Positions 6,876-13,157 of a stretch of DNA of 19,348 nt are shown one piece after another. Under the pieces are notes generated by a model. It searched no databases and was not told the origin of the DNA. It was given only the letters and a program-made list of their open reading frames with translations. The stretch covers positions 1 to 19,348 of the forward strand of contig JAGTQS010000025.1 in assembly GCA_018397055.1 (NCBI GenBank). The letters are read 5' to 3'. Origin of the DNA: Candidatus Bathyarchaeota archaeon. Its GTDB lineage: Archaea; Thermoproteota; Bathyarchaeia; Bathyarchaeales; DTEX01. The stretch's first letter is position 1. Every line of letters begins with the position of its first letter. Both the position numbers and the translations under genes were made by a program.

Positions 6876-7967
6876 ATGAACAACCGCGAGCGGATAATGG
6901 CTGTCTTTAGTGGTGGAAGGGCTGACCGTTTGGTGTGGCAGCCGAGGCTTCACTATTGGTATGAGGTGAATAAGGTTAGGGGAACCCTCCCTAAAAGGTA
7001 TGAGGGGTGGAGCATTCTCGAGATTTATGATGACTTGGACGCTTCGCCTCGCGGTTACCATTTTTTTAATGATACCATAAGATGCGTTGAAGGCGACAAA
7101 GTTAAGGTTCAAGTTAAGGATGAGGGGGACCTTGTATGTTTAAAATACAGGACGCCAAAAGGCAGCCTTACCCAAGTTGAAAGAAAGACGGAGTATGGGA
7201 CTGCGAGGCTTCGGGTTGAGTACCTCGTAAAGAAGATTGAAGACTTTAAGGTTCTCAAATACATACTCAGTCATCAGAGCTACGAGTTTGACGTGAACCT
7301 TTATCACGAAAGAGAAAGCATGCTTGGCAACCGCTCTGAGCCTGTTGTCACCGTTCCTTGGGGATCCATCCAAAGATTCTTCATAGTTTACATGGGTTTT
7401 CAGCAAGGCGTAATTGCACTTTGGAAACACCGCGAAGAGGTTGAAAGCCTCCTTGACTCCTTCGCGGAAAACGATGACAAAAGGTTCAGCTTAATTAAAA
7501 AGACGCCAATCAAGATTGTTAATTTTGGCGACAACATAGATGAAGGACTCTGCTCGCCGCCCATGTTCAAAAGGTACATGCTTCCATACTACCGCCTCAG
7601 AACCAAGGAGCTCCACGAATCTGGAAAGTTTTGCACTTCTCACTGGGACGGAAAGGTGAAGCAGATCTTGCCGTTTATGCAAGAGACAGGCCTTGACGGA
7701 ATAGAGTGCGTTCCACCAGAACCCCAGGGCAACGTAACTCTTGAAGAGATGAGGCACGGTTTAAGAGACAAGGTTCTCGTTGACGGGATTCCGGCTACAC
7801 ATTTTTTGCCCTATGTTAAAGGCGAAGAGCTGAAAACCTTCACTGAGAGGATACTTGACCTCTTCGCGCCCCGCATCATACTTGGAATATCAGACATGCT
7901 TCCTCCAGACGGCGACATAGAGAGAGTACGTATGATAGGCAAAATAGTTGCAGACTTCAAAATCTAA
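6876..7967 (+). CDS. Uroporphyrinogen decarboxylase/MtaA-superfamily protein
   Basis: A 363-residue TIM-barrel protein of the URO-D superfamily, which includes HemE and the corrinoid-protein:CoM methyltransferases MtaA, MtbA and CmuA. The opening NNRERIMAVFSGGRADR is the usual first helix of the methyltransferase-like branch. The C-terminal half keeps the typical order: a S-H-W-D-G segment at 255-259 where MtaA-type proteins have a zinc-ligand His, T-G-L-D-G-I-E-C at 271-278, then V-D-G-I-P at 302-306 and I-L-G-I-S-D at 335-340. The conserved N-terminal arginines of true HemE are not evident, so heme synthesis is unlikely and methyl transfer to or from a corrinoid or cofactor is the better guess. 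No corrinoid protein gene is adjacent. A flavodoxin gene follows 79 bp later on the same strand. Confidence 0.82.
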   Translation: MNNRERIMAVFSGGRADRLVWQPRLHYWYEVNKVRGTLPKRYEGWSILEIYDDLDASPRGYHFFNDTIRCVEGDKVKVQVKDEGDLVCLKYRTPKGSLTQVERKTEYGTARLRVEYLVKKIEDFKVLKYILSHQSYEFDVNLYHERESMLGNRSEPVVTVPWGSIQRFFIVYMGFQQGVIALWKHREEVESLLDSFAENDDKRFSLIKKTPIKIVNFGDNIDEGLCSPPMFKRYMLPYYRLRTKELHESGKFCTSHWDGKVKQILPFMQETGLDGIECVPPEPQGNVTLEEMRHGLRDKVLVDGIPATHFLPYVKGEELKTFTERILDLFAPRIILGISDMLPPDGDIERVRMIGKIVADFKI

Positions 7968-8046
7968 TTATCATTTTTATGAAATCTGTAACTTTTTTCC
8001 GTAAGCCATAAAAATCAGGGTGTAAAACCGTTGAGGGTAGAGACTG

Positions 8047-8514
8047 TTGGCGAAAGTAGTTATCGTCTATGAATCGAGGTATGGCAATACCAAGCGTGTA
8101 GCAGAAACGATTATGAAGGGCATACGGGATGCCGGGGTAGTAGAAGCCTTTCTTAGTGAACTTAAGGAAATTGACTTTAACTCAATTCTAGGATATGATG
8201 CGGTTCTGATTGGGTCACCAAACCATATGGGTTGGCCGACGAGGGGGATAAAAAGCTTCATCGATAGGCTGGGTGAACTGCGTCCTGAAGGCAAAAAGTT
8301 CGCGGTTTTTGACACATACATGGGAAACGACTTGGAGAAGGCCGTTGAAAAGATGGAGAAACGAATAAGCGAGAAGATTCCTGGAACGAAACAGCTGGTT
8401 CATGGTTTATCGATAAGAGTTCTAGGAATGAGGGGCCCACTCGCTGAGGGCGAGCTTCAAAAATGTGTGGATTTTGGGAATAAGATAGTGGTACAGCTTA
8501 AATCAGGTTGTTGA
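8047..8514 (+). CDS. Flavodoxin
   Basis: A 155-residue FMN-binding electron carrier. The phosphate-binding loop YESRYGNTKRVAE is at residues 8-20, close to the flavodoxin consensus T/S-x-T/S-G-N-T; the second flavin loop, around SPNHMGWPTRGIKSF at 57-71, provides the aromatic residue near the isoalloxazine ring; FAVFDTYMG follows as the beta-4 strand and loop. It is full length for a short-chain flavodoxin. The start is TTG at 8047; the only upstream purine-rich stretch is GAGGGTAGAGA at 8033-8043. A TATA-like CCATAAAAAT at 8007-8016 suggests its own promoter. A small membrane protein gene begins 6 bp after its stop, so the two are probably co-transcribed. Its redox partner is unknown; the upstream URO-D-family protein is a candidate only by proximity. 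Confidence 0.88.
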   Translation: MAKVVIVYESRYGNTKRVAETIMKGIRDAGVVEAFLSELKEIDFNSILGYDAVLIGSPNHMGWPTRGIKSFIDRLGELRPEGKKFAVFDTYMGNDLEKAVEKMEKRISEKIPGTKQLVHGLSIRVLGMRGPLAEGELQKCVDFGNKIVVQLKSGC

Positions 8515-8520
8515 TGTTGC

Positions 8521-8901
8521 ATGTTGAAAAAGGAAACTCGCATCATAGTGAAACCTACTAAAAGCATAATTTTTGTAGCGCTTCTACGGATTCTTCAGTC
8601 CGCTGGAAGATTCGTCTTTGGATATCTTAGTGCAACTACTCCTGGAGGCCTATTAGACGTAGAAGTCGCGCCGGTAACTATTCAAATAATAGACACGATG
8701 TTCTTTTTATTGGGAATCCTAGGTTTCATAGCCGCTGTTAGGTTGTTGCTAATGAGAAAATGGGGATATTATGTAACAGTCATAACCAGTGTCATAACAA
8801 TCCTATTCGACATATGGGGAGTAACTATCCAATCCTCAGCCGCCATGGGTTTCGTGGTGCCAGTAATATCACTTATAGTGCTATTTGCCAAAAAATCTTA
8901 G
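8521..8901 (+). CDS. Small multi-spanning membrane protein of unknown function
   Basis: A 126-residue hydrophobic protein with about four predicted transmembrane segments, at roughly residues 18-36, 52-74, 79-97 and 107-123, and a basic N-terminus (MLKKETRIIVKP) that should stay in the cytoplasm. I do not recognise a family. A short loop with R-K-W-G-Y-Y between segments 2 and 3 resembles many small archaeal membrane proteins of the DUF type. It starts 6 bp after the flavodoxin stop, so it is probably in the same transcript. The ATG at 8521 has no strong ribosome site; translational coupling to the flavodoxin is likely. It ends in KKS. Confidence 0.65.
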   Translation: MLKKETRIIVKPTKSIIFVALLRILQSAGRFVFGYLSATTPGGLLDVEVAPVTIQIIDTMFFLLGILGFIAAVRLLLMRKWGYYVTVITSVITILFDIWGVTIQSSAAMGFVVPVISLIVLFAKKS

Positions 8902-9014
8902 CCAAAAAAGAGCACTGAATAGCGTAACTCTTTAAATGCTAGTCTTGATGTTGAAAAAAATATTTTTACAATAACAATAATACAAAAACGTGACGAAGCA
9001 AGGCTGCATGTAAC

Positions 9015-9043
9015 AAAAATTTAGTTAATACACTAAATTTTTT
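9015..9043. terminator. Perfect AT-rich hairpin, probable terminator
   Basis: AAAAATTTAGT (9015-9025) is the exact reverse complement of ACTAAATTTTT (9032-9042), with a 6-nt loop. On the plus strand it ends in a run of six T, as for a terminator of the flavodoxin operon 115 bp upstream. It could also serve the minus strand, since the other arm ends in five A. Confidence 0.35.
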
Positions 9044-9266
9044 CATAGAATCCCTTGACATCAACATAAGTTTTTATCTGTACGACATTTTGAAGTTTGG
9101 CCAAGGGTAATGCCGTCTTGAATCATATTTTTAGTGGTATACTGCTATAAACAAGACTTCTCCCATTTCCTGTATACTAAAGGTATAGCGCAAATCGCAA
9201 AATCAGCTTTTATAAGTCTCATAAAACGCACACGTAAGTTTGCTAAAAAACAAAAAGGAGAGAAAA

Positions 9267-9283
9267 TAAAAATAGGTCTTGTT
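9267..9283. repeat. 17-bp direct repeat, copy 1 (downstream of the PKD gene)
   Basis: TAAAAATAGGTCTTGTT matches the copy at 11997-12013 at 16 of 17 positions, in the same orientation. Read as PKD mRNA it lies 14-30 nt after the stop codon and runs into a T-rich stretch. Confidence 0.6.
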
Positions 9284-9296
9284 TAATTTATTTCTT

Positions 9297-11036
9297 TCAT
9301 TTACCTTTTCCATTAGATATGATTCTTACCGTGTCAAAGCCTTCAAAATCTGCAAGCCCATCGTTGTACAGCACTTTTCCAGTTATTGTGAATTGAATTT
9401 CGCCGCTTGATATTCCCTGTGCCTTTAGATGGTCAGATATTGCGGTTCTGCTGAATTTCACCATGAGAATGCCGTCTTGAAGATATGCTTTTTCAGCAAC
9501 AAAAGATTTACTATTGACCCATACTTTTACTGTGGATGGGTCGACTTGACTCTCACAATAGCTTTCAGCCAAGTCTATGTAAGCTGTTATCCATTTGCCT
9601 TCGCTTTTTAAATTCAATGTGTCAGGGTCTATAGTGATTTTAGCCAAGATTGCTTTAACTGTTATTTTCAGTGTGTCTGTTCCCTCTGCGCTTTCGTCAT
9701 CTAAGACTTTCAATGCAACAGTGTATATTCCGGCTGAGTAGTAAGTATGACTAACAGAAACCGTGCCAGTTGAGTCGGGGTATTCGTTTTCCTCTGTAAC
9801 TATGCAATACTCTATTGTTCCATCCCCGAAGTCACAGGTTGCTGTGTGAGTGTCAAGCCATCCAGCATCAACGAAGATGCCACTAATGGTCACTGGGTCT
9901 CCAGCAAAAACCTCTATGCCGAGACCTGCGTCAACGATTGGCGCAAAATTCTCAACTGTTACCGTTAAACTGTCTTTTCCTTCATCTCCGTCATCGTCAA
10001 CAACTGTCAGAGTCACGGCATAAACGCCGTTGTCAGTATAGATGTGCGTCGGATTCAGTGTGCCAGCAGCTGTTGCTCCGTCACCAAAATCCCATAAAAT
10101 TATGTGGGTGTCCAAGCCTGGGTCAATGAAACTTCCGCTGAAAGAAACTTCGGTTGCTTCATCAACGGTCTGATCTGCTCCTGCTTCTACTTCTGGGGCA
10201 ACATTATTTACTGTTACAGTCAATGCGTCAGTTCCTATTGCTCCGTCGTCGTCTGTCACTGTTAAAGTAACCATGTAGATTCCGTTGTCCAAATAGGTAT
10301 GAGTGGGATTCAATGTTTCAGAGGCAATTGTACCATCTCCAAAATTCCATATAATAGTATGTGTGTCCAGTAATCCTGGGTCAGTGAAACTACCGAGGAA
10401 ACTAACCGAACTACCTTCGTTTGGTGCTTGATCTTGACCTGCCTCTACGGTTGGCGCGGCATTATTAACTGTTACAGTTAATGAGTCTATTCCTGTTCCA
10501 CCATCCTTATCTGTGACGCTTAGAGTAACTGTGTACATTCCATTTTCAATATACGTATGCGAAGGCGTTAATGTTCCATAAACAGATTGACCGTCTCCGA
10601 AATCCCAAATTATTGTATGACTGTCAACGATACCTGGATCGATGAAACTTCCAGCAAATATTATTTCAGAGCCTTCTTCTATCGTTAAGTCTGAGCCAGC
10701 TTCAACCGTTGGAGCTACGTTGTTAACTGTTACAATGATTGTATCATCTCCAGCTCCACCGTCATCATCCGTCACTGTAAGCCTAACTGTGAAAACTCCG
10801 TTATCAACATACGTATGCGTAGGTGTAAGAGTACCTTCCGCTATCGAGCCATCTCCGAAATCCCATACTATTGTATGACTGTCGGCGCCTAGATCACTAA
10901 AGGATCCACTGAAACTGACTTGGGTGCCTTCGTTAGCTGTTTGGTCCACACCGGCTTCGACTATTGGAGAAACGTTTCTTACAGTCACCTTTAAAGTGTC
11001 TATTCCGACAGAGCCACGTTTGTCAGTGACTCGCAC
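9297..11036 (-). CDS. PKD-repeat array and C-terminal domain (third fragment of the split gene)
   Basis: This 579-codon frame can start at an internal ATG but really begins in frame at about 11186, after the second shift. It carries five full PKD repeats of about 82-98 residues; cores read WDFGDG (twice), WNFGDG, WDFGDG and CDFGDG. All but the last end in T-V-T-V-x-N-type linkers. The last repeat is longer and more diverged, with an extra insertion, EYCIVTEENEYPDSTGTV. The final 115 residues form a beta-rich domain often found at the end of secreted archaeal and bacterial repeat proteins (D-P-D-T-L-N-L-K-S motif). It has no signal peptide of its own, so as a separate protein it would stay in the cytoplasm, which argues that it belongs to the longer gene. 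Confidence 0.75.
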   Translation of the reverse strand: MRVTDKRGSVGIDTLKVTVRNVSPIVEAGVDQTANEGTQVSFSGSFSDLGADSHTIVWDFGDGSIAEGTLTPTHTYVDNGVFTVRLTVTDDDGGAGDDTIIVTVNNVAPTVEAGSDLTIEEGSEIIFAGSFIDPGIVDSHTIIWDFGDGQSVYGTLTPSHTYIENGMYTVTLSVTDKDGGTGIDSLTVTVNNAAPTVEAGQDQAPNEGSSVSFLGSFTDPGLLDTHTIIWNFGDGTIASETLNPTHTYLDNGIYMVTLTVTDDDGAIGTDALTVTVNNVAPEVEAGADQTVDEATEVSFSGSFIDPGLDTHIILWDFGDGATAAGTLNPTHIYTDNGVYAVTLTVVDDDGDEGKDSLTVTVENFAPIVDAGLGIEVFAGDPVTISGIFVDAGWLDTHTATCDFGDGTIEYCIVTEENEYPDSTGTVSVSHTYYSAGIYTVALKVLDDESAEGTDTLKITVKAILAKITIDPDTLNLKSEGKWITAYIDLAESYCESQVDPSTVKVWVNSKSFVAEKAYLQDGILMVKFSRTAISDHLKAQGISSGEIQFTITGKVLYNDGLADFEGFDTVRIISNGKGK

Positions 11037-11181
11037 AGTAACTGTGAATACGCCATTATCGTTATAAAGATGAGTGGTTTTTCCATCAAACGTTCCATCA
11101 GGAGCACTGCTAGGTGTTTCCGTATAGTCGTATGTGCCATCGCCATTAAAGTCCCACCGATAAGAATCAATTAAAGAGACA

Positions 11182-11580
11182 TCATACCGAGAAGCTCCAC
11201 ATTATCATGTTTTCCACAAGTTTCCTAGTTTCAGGGTCAGTTCTTGCTTCCCCGTGAAAGTTTGTTCCTAAGTAGGCGATTCGGGCAGATCCCTCAACGT
11301 TCTCGCGTATAACAAGTGCGGCCTTTCCTGGAGCATATTCCACAATGTTAGAGCCACCAGCAATGGCTACATGGTCTGTGTATTGAGAACATAATATGCC
11401 TTTGATGTCCCACCCCGAATTTGGCCATGTTGCTATTGGATGCGCTGAATTAACCCAGTACAGTTGACTTGGAGTCCAATCGTAACTGTTACCTTCGCCA
11501 GGAGGCAAGCCATTACTGTCTACGTTAAGTAATGTGCGAATATAGCTGTCATAAGTGTCAGTGTACATTGCCCAGTTCAA
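11182..11580 (-). pseudogene. Middle fragment: second half of the Rossmann-like domain
   Basis: The frame is usable from about 11655 (reading N-T-N-A-D-P-T-L-L-R-Q-L-D) to a stop at 11182. It includes KGYVVLLNWAM, RIAYLGTNFHGEA and ends LVENMIMWSFS, which is the alpha/beta alternation of a ThuA/GATase1-like or DUF4350-like fold, where the last helix packs after a Y-L-G-T-N strand. No catalytic cysteine-histidine pair is evident. It joins the first fragment upstream and the PKD array downstream after single-base corrections. Confidence 0.6.
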
Positions 11581-11617
11581 TAGAACAACGTAGCCTTTAC
11601 CAGCCTTTAAATATTGG

Positions 11618-11983
11618 TCAAGCTGTCTTAACAGTGTAGGATCCGCATTTGTGTTCTACCACAAGAACATCGTAACTCATATGGTTATTAAGGTCAAGGT
11701 ACGCATTATCTGGAAAATATGCAACTGTGTGACCTTTGCTTTCGAGGTATTGTCGGATAGAACCAGAATAAGAGAATTCCTCGTAGTCGTCGGACCACAA
11801 AATGCGTAAAGAGGGTGCTGTAGAAGTCGAAAAAGACACAACGTTGCCTTCATTAATTGTCTGGTCAGGACCAGCGTCAATCCAAAGTGCTGCGCTTGCG
11901 GGTTTTGTTTCCGAAAGAGTAAAAGCGGTTGCAATAATTAATACACAAATCATTATGCTAAATCTTGCTTTTTTCATTCCCAT
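11618..11983 (-). pseudogene. N-terminal fragment: signal peptide and start of the Rossmann-like domain
   Basis: It begins at ATG 11983 (or the Met two codons on), after an AGGAG sequence at 11993-11997. A Sec signal peptide of about 31 residues is followed by the first PKD strand and then RILWSDDYEEFSYSGSIRQY, the first beta strand and helix of the Rossmann-like domain. The authentic frame is lost at about 11655-11660; the remaining codons to 11618 are out of frame. Confidence 0.65.
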
Positions 11984-11996
11984 TTCATTTTACTCC

Positions 11997-12013
11997 TAAA
12001 AATAGGACTTGTT
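11997..12013. repeat. 17-bp direct repeat, copy 2 (5' leader of the PKD gene)
   Basis: TAAAAATAGGACTTGTT differs from the copy at 9267-9283 by one base. In the PKD mRNA it falls at the predicted transcription start and leader, directly before the ribosome binding site. Confidence 0.6.
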
Positions 12014-12024
12014 CTGTATTTGTT

Positions 12025-12035
12025 GTATATATAAC
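12025..12035 (-). promoter_or_regulatory. TATA box of the PKD gene
   Basis: On the minus strand this reads GTTATATATAC. Transcription would start near 12004, giving a leader of about 20 nt with AGGAG before the ATG at 11983. The rest of the 326-bp gap up to arsM is AT-rich without other recognisable features, apart from a TATA-like TTATAATCTTA at 12202-12212 on the plus strand for arsM. Confidence 0.55.
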
Positions 12036-12309
12036 TTAGGTAACAAAACTTCTGAACGCTGACTTCATAAAAAGAGACTTACTACAGCTAATTAACGATA
12101 AAATCTTAGATTTGAATCTTCTTCGATGAAACTTAATTTTTAATCCTTTGACAAATTTTATCACTAAAAAATTCATAAATGCTCTCAATAAACCTAACAT
12201 GTTATAATCTTAAAAAAGGTATTTATTGAAGACCTACTCAATTAAAGAGTGGCAATTTTCTGCTTATGGCTTTGGTAATCTGATGGAAACGTCAAATAGG
12301 GTAGATAAA

Positions 12310-13140
12310 ATGAAAAAAGAAGGTATTAGAGAAATAGTTCGAAAGAGATATGCAGAAATCGCGAAGGATAAAAGTTCATGCTGCGATTCCTCTTCGTCTT
12401 GTTGTCAAAGCACATGTGACACCAGCGCTGATTATAGCACAAGCGTTGGCTATAACGAAGAAGAACTTAAGGCGGTCCCTGAGGACGCAAATCTTGGTTT
12501 AGGATGCGGCAACCCCATTGCGTTATCTTCATTAAAAGGAGGAGAAACAGTTCTTGACCTCGGCTCAGGTCCGGGACTTGACTGTTTTCTGGCAGCTAAC
12601 AAGGTTGGGCAAAGAGGTAAGGTCATTGGCGTTGACATGACGCCTGAAATGATCGATAGAGCGAGGAGAAACGCGGTAAAGGGAAACTACAAGAACGTAG
12701 AGTTTAGACTTGGAGAAATCGAGAACCTGCCAGTTGCAGACTGCACAGCTGACATTGTTATCTCGAACTGCGTAATTAACCTCTCGCCAGACAAAGAAAG
12801 GGTGTTTCAAGAAGCTTTTAGAGCTCTTAAGCCTTGTGGAAGACTTCTGGTTTCAGACATCGTACTGCTGAGAGAACTTCCTAAAAGCGTAAAGAACGAT
12901 GCTCAAGCATATGTAGCTTGCGTGGCAGGCGCCGAAAAGAAGGATAAATATTTGGAGATAATAAAAAACGCAGGCTTCCAAGATGTTAAGGTAATAAAGG
13001 AAACCCAGTTTCCAATAGGTGATGTATGCGGCGATATAGACTCACAGGGAGCCCAGCGAACCTCAAAAAAGGGTGTACAAAAAGAGAAAAATTATGTTGC
13101 AAGCATAATAGTTTCAGCTGTTAAACCGAAAAATTTGTGA
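12310..13140 (+). CDS. arsM: Arsenite S-adenosylmethionine methyltransferase
   Basis: A class I SAM-dependent methyltransferase that methylates As(III) to mono-, di- and trimethyl forms for detoxification. From the ATG at 12310 it is 276 residues. SAM motif I is VLDLGSGPGLD, with the acidic end of strand 2 in VIGVDMTPEM. Three cysteines that ArsM enzymes use to bind As(III) are present: GLGCGNP, SNCVINLSPDK and ACVAGA. A cysteine-rich stretch near the N-terminus (SCCDSSSSCCQSTC) is also typical. An in-frame TTG at 12226 would add 28 residues and has an AAGGT before it, but the extra residues look unlike ArsM, whose proteins usually begin close to K-E-x-I-R-E-x-V-R-x-R-Y. No arsR, arsB or arsenate reductase gene is adjacent. 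An insertion sequence sits directly after the stop. Confidence 0.9.
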   Translation: MKKEGIREIVRKRYAEIAKDKSSCCDSSSSCCQSTCDTSADYSTSVGYNEEELKAVPEDANLGLGCGNPIALSSLKGGETVLDLGSGPGLDCFLAANKVGQRGKVIGVDMTPEMIDRARRNAVKGNYKNVEFRLGEIENLPVADCTADIVISNCVINLSPDKERVFQEAFRALKPCGRLLVSDIVLLRELPKSVKNDAQAYVACVAGAEKKDKYLEIIKNAGFQDVKVIKETQFPIGDVCGDIDSQGAQRTSKKGVQKEKNYVASIIVSAVKPKNL

Positions 13141-13157
13141 TTTCTCAGAAAAAAGAA

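Larger units (their letters stand above)
8902..9296. other. 395-bp convergent intergenic region
   Basis: No open reading frame or RNA gene is recognisable. It lies between the 3' ends of the small membrane protein gene (plus) and the PKD gene (minus). It contains a perfect 11-bp palindromic hairpin at 9015-9042, a TATA-like CTTTTATAAG at 9210-9219 without an evident downstream gene, and, near the PKD end, one copy of the 17-bp repeat described separately. Confidence 0.6.
9297..11983 (-). pseudogene. Secreted PKD-repeat surface protein, split by two +1 frameshifts
   Basis: Three consecutive minus-strand reading frames make one gene. Removing one base near 11657 and one near 11187 gives a single frame of 894 residues with no internal stop. 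Order: signal peptide (residues 1-31, hydrophobic core IMICVLIIATAF, ending ASA); the first strand of a PKD domain (DAGPDQTINEGNVVSFS); a Rossmann/ThuA-GATase-like domain of about 190 residues; the rest of that PKD domain (YRWDFNGDGTYDY); five further PKD repeats, each with a W-D-F-G-D-G-type core; and a C-terminal beta domain starting ITIDPDTLNLKSEGKWITAY. There is no C-terminal membrane anchor. PKD domains are extracellular, Ig-like and adhesive or structural. Both shifts look like single-base insertions, either real mutations or assembly errors. If real, no full-length protein is made. Confidence 0.8.

Noticed and set aside
9210..9219. TATA-like CTTTTATAAG with a downstream AAGGAG at 9254-9259, suggesting a small plus-strand gene
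   Set aside because: No start codon with a useful reading frame follows; the downstream DNA is the coding end of the PKD gene on the other strand.
9900..10990. A tandem DNA repeat or CRISPR-like array in the PKD region
   Set aside because: The periodicity of about 250 bp comes from the protein-level PKD repeats; there are no short identical repeats with unique spacers.
11182..11983. Programmed frameshifting as the explanation for the split PKD gene
   Set aside because: No slippery heptamer or stop-codon context is seen at either site, and two separate programmed shifts in one gene would be exceptional. Mutation or assembly error is simpler.
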